Positions 42,205 to 46,030 of a stretch of DNA of 46,030 nt are shown here, in pieces. Numbering within the stretch: the stretch's first letter is position 1; every line of letters begins with the position of its first letter. The notes beneath the pieces were generated by a model. The model searched no databases, was not told the DNA's origin, and saw only the letters and a program-made list of their open reading frames with translations. Source of the DNA: Burkholderiales bacterium (GTDB taxonomy: Bacteria > Pseudomonadota > Gammaproteobacteria > Burkholderiales > Burkholderiaceae_F); NCBI GenBank assembly GCA_020355165.1, contig CP070661.1:128999-175028 (forward strand). Direction: 5' to 3'. The position numbers and the translations under genes were made by a program.

Positions 42205-42892
42205 CTGCGCATCGGCTTGTCCGGCAGCATCTTCGTCCGGGCCGCAGGAACGGGCGGTTGCCCTGAATTGAAAGGCGATCGCTTGCCGACATAGTGCACC
42301 GGCATCTCGCCGGCGCGGTGCGCGGTTCGGGGGAAGACTTCGGGCGGCTCTTGGCGCGTAACGAGTGGACGGGCGCAAAGAGGCTGAGGCCGCCCCCGGA
42401 AAGGAGCAACGCGAACGCTCGATGTGGGCCGACTGCAGCTGTTGAAGCATCAACTCTGCGCGTCAGCCAGCAATCGCGAGCAGAAGTCCGGGCCGCCTGG
42501 CGTCGGCGGCGGGCGCAATTTGCACGGATCTGGCGGACGAGGATGGCCCACTTGGCCACGGTGCTCGCGCCGTGAGCGATCGCGGAGCCGCCCAGGTATG
42601 TGAGTAAGCAGCGAGTGTTGTCACGTCATGATCCGGAGCAAGCGCCGAGCGAGGCCGAGGTGGCTGCGCGGCCGGGCATCAGCCGGCGCACGGCCTATCA
42701 GCGGGTCCCTCCGGCCAGCTCGATCGCGAGCTCGATGACGACCCGGATCGACGCCGGGTTGCCGTCGGCTGAGCTGTGCCGAGGCTGCCCCGCTCGATCT
42801 CGCGACCGTGCCCCTGAAGCCGCGTCGCGCCTGCCGCGCATGCCTTCGGTCCAGTGCTCGAGCACGGCGGCGCAGACGAAAGGCGCCGCGCC
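42205..42892. other. Gene-poor stretch with a possible helix-turn-helix remnant
   Basis: These 688 bases have no convincing complete gene. A + strand GTG at 42600 opens a frame whose first 36 codons read like a transposase or regulator helix-turn-helix (SEAEVAARPGISRRTAYQ) before turning into non-protein-like sequence, so it may be a decayed insertion-sequence or regulator fragment. No inverted terminal repeats were recognised. A hairpin with CACGG / CCGTG ends lies near 42558-42575. Confidence 0.35.
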
Positions 42893-44329
42893 TCAGGTCG
42901 ACGTATAGGCAGTCTTCACGGTGGTGTAGAACTCCGCCGCATAGCGCCCCTGCTCGCGGGCACCGTAGCTTGACCCTTTGCGCCCACCGAAGGGAACGTG
43001 ATAGTCGACGCCCGCGGTCGGCAGGTTCACCATCACCATGCCCGCCTGCGCGTGTCGCTTGAAATGGGTGGCGTGCTTCAGGCTGGTGGTGGCGATCCCG
43101 GTGGACAGCCCGAACGACGTTGCGTTGGCCACCGCGAGGGCTTCCTCGTAGTCGCGCACCCGGATGATGCCGGCCACCGGTCCGAAGATCTCCTCGCGGT
43201 TGATCCTCATGTCGGGCGTCGTTTCGCTGAACAGCGCGGGCTTCAGGTAGTAGCCGCGCTGCGCCGACGACGGCCGCTCGCCGCCGAGGACCAGCGTGGC
43301 CCCTTCGTGGCGCCCGATCTCGATATAGGCCAGGTCCTGCTCGAGCTGGGCCTGGCTCGCCACCGGGCCGATGTCGGTGCCTTCGGCCAGCGCGTCGCCG
43401 ACCTTCAGCGTGGTCATGCGCTCGCGCATCGCCTGCAGGAATCTCGGATAGATGCCCTCGGTGACGATCAGGCGGCTGGCCGCCGTGCATCGCTGCCCGG
43501 TAGAGAAGAACGCGCTCTGGACGCTGATCTCGACCGCGGTGCGCAAGTCAGCGTCGTCGAGCACGACCTGCGCGTTCTTGCCGCCCATCTCGAGCTGGAC
43601 CTTCTTCATGCCGGCCACGCAGGACTGCGCGAGGCGCTGCCCGACGCTCTGGCTGCCGGTGAAGCTGACCGCATCGACTTCGGGGTGGGTCACCAGCGCG
43701 TCGCCGATCACGCTGCCGCGGCCCATCACGAGGTTGAACACGCCGGCCGGCAGCCCGGCTCGATGGATGATTTCGGCAATCGCCCAGGCGCAGCCCGGCA
43801 CCAGGTCGGCCGGCTTGAACACGACGCAGTTGCCGTAGGCCAGTGCCGGCGCGATCTTCCAGGCGGGAATCGCCAGCGGGAAGTTCCACGGCGTGACCAG
43901 CGCGACCACGCCGATCGGCTCGCGCGTGACTTCGATGCCGATGCCGGGACGCACCGAGGGCAGCACCTCGCCGGCCGTGCGCAGGCATTCGCCGGCGAAG
44001 AACCTGAAGATGTTGCCGGCTCGCGCGGCCTCGCCGATGCCTTCGGCACGTGTCTTGCCCTCCTCGCGCGCGAGCAGCGTGCCCAGCTCGTCCTTGCGCT
44101 GCAGTATCTCGCTGCCGATCCGGTCGAGTGCGTCGCTACGCGCCTGTATTCCGCCGACCGACCACGACGCAAAGGCGCGCCGCGCCGCCTGCACGGCGTC
44201 GTCGACCTGCGCCGCGTCGGCATGGGCGTACTCGCCGATGATGTCGTCGAGGTTCGAAGGATTGTGGTTGGGGGCGTAAGTGGCGCCCTCGGCCCACTGG
44301 CCGTTGATGAGGTTGTGGTAGCGCGTCAT
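42893..44329 (-). CDS. Alpha-ketoglutaric semialdehyde (2,5-dioxovalerate) dehydrogenase
   Basis: A 478-residue NAD(P)-dependent aldehyde dehydrogenase. Visible: WNFPLAIPAWKIAPALAYGN (substrate/cofactor channel), FKPADLVPG, FTGSQSVGQRLAQ (nucleotide loop), LEMGGKNAQVVLDDADL (general-base Glu) and FFSTGQRCTAASR with the catalytic Cys. NINPSN-type N-terminus (HNPSNLDDIIGEYA) and REEGKTRAEGIGEAARAGNIFRFFAGECLR are characteristic of the KGSADH branch, which makes 2-oxoglutarate at the end of oxidative pentose, hexarate or hydroxyproline pathways. The ATG at 44329 is chosen because AGGGAG is six bases before it. The FAH-fold dehydratase gene lies upstream on the same strand, so the two likely work in sequence. 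Confidence 0.9.
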   Translation of the reverse strand: MTRYHNLINGQWAEGATYAPNHNPSNLDDIIGEYAHADAAQVDDAVQAARRAFASWSVGGIQARSDALDRIGSEILQRKDELGTLLAREEGKTRAEGIGEAARAGNIFRFFAGECLRTAGEVLPSVRPGIGIEVTREPIGVVALVTPWNFPLAIPAWKIAPALAYGNCVVFKPADLVPGCAWAIAEIIHRAGLPAGVFNLVMGRGSVIGDALVTHPEVDAVSFTGSQSVGQRLAQSCVAGMKKVQLEMGGKNAQVVLDDADLRTAVEISVQSAFFSTGQRCTAASRLIVTEGIYPRFLQAMRERMTTLKVGDALAEGTDIGPVASQAQLEQDLAYIEIGRHEGATLVLGGERPSSAQRGYYLKPALFSETTPDMRINREEIFGPVAGIIRVRDYEEALAVANATSFGLSTGIATTSLKHATHFKRHAQAGMVMVNLPTAGVDYHVPFGGRKGSSYGAREQGRYAAEFYTTVKTAYTST

Positions 44330-44536
44330 CGACATCTCCCTGGACTGGGTGGCCCGGCTGGAACCGGCACGGTTACGGATCGCTGGCAGCAGCAGTCCTG
44401 AGCGGTGAGCCGGCGTCCGGCATCGGCTGCGCTTGCCTTGGGTGGGCCGCTGTACGGGCACGACGCTGGCCTGCCTGCCGAGCCGGTCCGACGGCGGCCG
44501 GCACGATGGCGCATCGGCGCGCGGCCGCTGCGCCGC

Positions 44537-45748
44537 TCATTGCCCTCGCAGCAGCCCACGCTGCGCCAGGCTGTCGAACAGGGCGCGCAGGCCGAAGGTC
44601 CACGGCGCAATGCGGTCGCAGTGCTGCACGGTGTTGACCAGCGTGCCCAGCTTCGCCGAGCCGATGCGCACGATGTCGCCCACCTTGTGCGTGAAGCCGC
44701 TGCCCGGCTCGCCGCGATCCTGCACCGGCGCGAACATGGTGCCGAGAAACAGCATGAAGCCGTCTGGGTACTGGTGGTGCGCGCCGTGGGCCTGGCGCAC
44801 CAGGTCCAGCGGATCGCGGCTGATCTGCGACATCGTGCTCTCGCCGCGCAGTTCGAACCCGTCGGTGCCGCTCACTTCGAGCGTCACCACGCAGCGACGC
44901 ACGTCGTCGATCGAAAAGGAGGCGTCGAACAGCCGCAGCAAGGGGCCGATGGCGCACGAGGCGTTGTTGTCCTTGGCCTTGCCCAGCAGCAGGGCGCTGC
45001 GGCCCTCGAAGTCGCGCAGGTTGACGTCGTTGCCGAGCGTCGCGCCCTTGACCCTGCCCCCACTGTCCACCGCCAGCACGACCTCGGGTTCCGGGTTGTT
45101 CCAGAGCGACTCCGGATGGATGCCGACCTCGGCCCCCCATCCCACCGCCGACAGCACCGGCGCCTTGGTGAAGATCTCGGCGTCCGGACCGATGCCCACC
45201 TCGAGGTACTGCGACCACAGGCCCTGCTGAACCAGCAGGCTCTTCAGCTGCGCCGCTCGGGCCGAGCCGGGCTTCACTTCGGCCAGCGAGCCGCCGAGGA
45301 TGTCCAGCACCTGCGAGCGCACCGCCGCCGCCGTGGCCGGGTTGCCCTTGGCCTGCTCTTCGATCACCCGCTCCAGCAGGCTGGCGGCAAAGGTGACGCC
45401 GGCCGCCTTGATCACCTGCAGGTCGCAGGGAGCAAGCAGGTGGGCGGCATCGCCGCTGCGGCCGATGCTCGCGGTCAGCAGTTCGTCGACACTGGCGACG
45501 CGATGGCCGGCTGCGGTTTGCACCGCCGCTGCCGGTGACTGTTCTTCCAGCAGCGCACTCAGTGTCGGCCAGGCAGCCGACACGTCGTACACGCCGTCCT
45601 CGCGCAGGACCACGACGCTCGGCCCGCCGGGTCGCCCCGGCTGCGACGGCAGCCAGGCCCTACCCACGAGGGTCGCTTCCGCTCGATCAGAGGGAAGGCA
45701 GCCCGCCGCCATGGCCGACGGCCCGCTTGCTTGGCTCGATGCAGTCAT
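44537..45748 (-). CDS. FAH-family dehydratase (2-keto-3-deoxy-pentonate dehydratase type)
   Basis: A 403-residue protein of the fumarylacetoacetate hydrolase superfamily. The C-terminal half has the metal-binding Glu motif (EVGIGPDAEIFTK, then NNPEPEVVLAVDSGGRVKGATLGNDVNLRDFEGRSALLLGKAKDNNASCAIGP), the core of 2-keto-3-deoxy sugar-acid dehydratases. With the semialdehyde dehydrogenase next to it, the likely reaction is 2-keto-3-deoxy-pentonate to 2,5-dioxopentanoate, as in the Weimberg-type D-xylose/arabinose route. The start is uncertain: ATG 45748 was chosen, ATG 45715 (MAAGCLPSD) is also possible and no strong ribosome binding site is seen. No sugar-acid dehydratase or transporter is in the window; they may lie beyond its end. 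Confidence 0.83.
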   Translation of the reverse strand: MTASSQASGPSAMAAGCLPSDRAEATLVGRAWLPSQPGRPGGPSVVVLREDGVYDVSAAWPTLSALLEEQSPAAAVQTAAGHRVASVDELLTASIGRSGDAAHLLAPCDLQVIKAAGVTFAASLLERVIEEQAKGNPATAAAVRSQVLDILGGSLAEVKPGSARAAQLKSLLVQQGLWSQYLEVGIGPDAEIFTKAPVLSAVGWGAEVGIHPESLWNNPEPEVVLAVDSGGRVKGATLGNDVNLRDFEGRSALLLGKAKDNNASCAIGPLLRLFDASFSIDDVRRCVVTLEVSGTDGFELRGESTMSQISRDPLDLVRQAHGAHHQYPDGFMLFLGTMFAPVQDRGEPGSGFTHKVGDIVRIGSAKLGTLVNTVQHCDRIAPWTFGLRALFDSLAQRGLLRGQ

Positions 45749-46030
45749 GCGCGCACGGCCACGCCGATGCCGCCGTTGATGCGCCGGCGCGGCAGGCTGT
45801 GGCGGCTGCTGGCGGTCGTGTTCATCGTCAACCTGGCAGGATTGGCTTGGCCGCGATGAGGCTACGCCGATCGCAGCGGGCGATCCTACTCGCCTCGCCA
45901 ACCGCCGCCGCATTCCGCGGCAGAGGCCAGGCCATCATGATCGTCCCGGGTCACCGGGCGCCGCGACGAGCCCGCGCATCGGGCAGCCTTCGGGTATCAC
46001 AGTCCGCGAGGGCGTGCTTGCGCCAGTCAG
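45749..46030. other. Window-end region upstream of the FAH-family gene
   Basis: These 282 bases have no gene I can support. The FAH-family frame stays open upstream to about 45913 but without coding character. The promoter of the dehydratase operon should be here; none is identifiable. Confidence 0.35.

Noticed and set aside
42600-42908. Open frame with a helix-turn-helix-like start, considered as a transposase
   Set aside because: Only about 36 codons look protein-like; the rest does not, it runs into the 3' end of the aldehyde dehydrogenase gene and no terminal inverted repeats were found. Kept only as a possible remnant.
1-46030. CRISPR array, prophage or complete insertion sequence
   Set aside because: No regularly spaced direct repeats, no cas, integrase or complete transposase genes, and no paired terminal repeats were seen.

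Overview
The window is a GC-rich (about 70% by eye) bacterial chromosome segment. It is most consistent with a betaproteobacterium, perhaps Rhodocyclales- or Burkholderiales-like. Supporting points are the block initiator tRNA / NUDIX / aat / bpt / pyrD, a phasin (polyhydroxyalkanoate storage), a DUF190 gene beside crcB, a second infA copy, a soluble NAD-dependent molybdenum formate dehydrogenase of the Fds type, and an ETF:quinone-type membrane FeS oxidoreductase. No phage, intact insertion sequence or CRISPR array was seen. The species cannot be named from the sequence alone.

Layout. 1-3071 (+): the 3' part of a class III aminotransferase-like PLP enzyme, coupled to a 2-hydroxyacid dehydrogenase, then crcB and DUF190. 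3204-8444 (+): a formate dehydrogenase operon made of a fused gamma-beta subunit (NuoE-NuoF type), the molybdopterin alpha subunit and FdsD. 8534-12013 (-): a tandem GNAT protein, then an enolase paralogue translationally coupled to an APH-fold kinase. Two related 20-bp palindromes lie upstream of these two - strand units. 12306-14795: an outer-membrane-type protein (+), then an ACT protein, a DUF1847 protein and the initiator tRNA (all -). 14930-18646 (+): NUDIX, aat, bpt, pyrD and thpR, nearly all overlapping or abutting. 18789-23923: a membrane FeS oxidoreductase facing lutB-lutA, with an IclR regulator divergent from lutA. 23872-28511 (-): a D,D-carboxypeptidase, a tartrate/D-malate dehydrogenase, a thioesterase, a DMT transporter and a histone-deacetylase-family hydrolase that appears to use a CTG start.

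28512-33283: a phasin gene (+) with a recognisable promoter and operator-like palindrome, followed by a strongly structured 3' region ending in a rho-independent terminator. That terminator is embedded in the last codons of the convergent CinA-like gene. A four-gene - strand operon follows (beta-propeller, polysaccharide deacetylase, fatty acid hydroxylase, CinA-like). 33510-34544 (-): a CBS-domain protein and a ribosome hibernation factor fused to a cold-shock domain. About 34.6-39.9 kb is a looser, somewhat less GC-rich accessory stretch with a degraded small gene, a degenerate cyclase/TolB-like/TPR protein and a DUF3604 protein. 39990-41908: an SRPBCC protein, infA2 and a cold-shock protein (-), then a second SRPBCC paralogue (+). 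42205-42892 is a gene-poor stretch. 42893-45748 (-): alpha-ketoglutaric semialdehyde dehydrogenase and an FAH-fold dehydratase, together the lower part of an oxidative (Weimberg-type) sugar-acid pathway.

The most unusual material is in the first 12.2 kb. The formate dehydrogenase has fused NADH-side subunits and an alpha subunit that has lost the three cysteines of the His-Cys3 [4Fe-4S] site. Next to it is an enolase paralogue with two altered active-site residues (E168D and H373A in yeast numbering), locked to a small-molecule kinase and apparently sharing an operator with a tandem acetyltransferase. Together these could form an undescribed metabolic module. Its substrate is not readable from the sequence.
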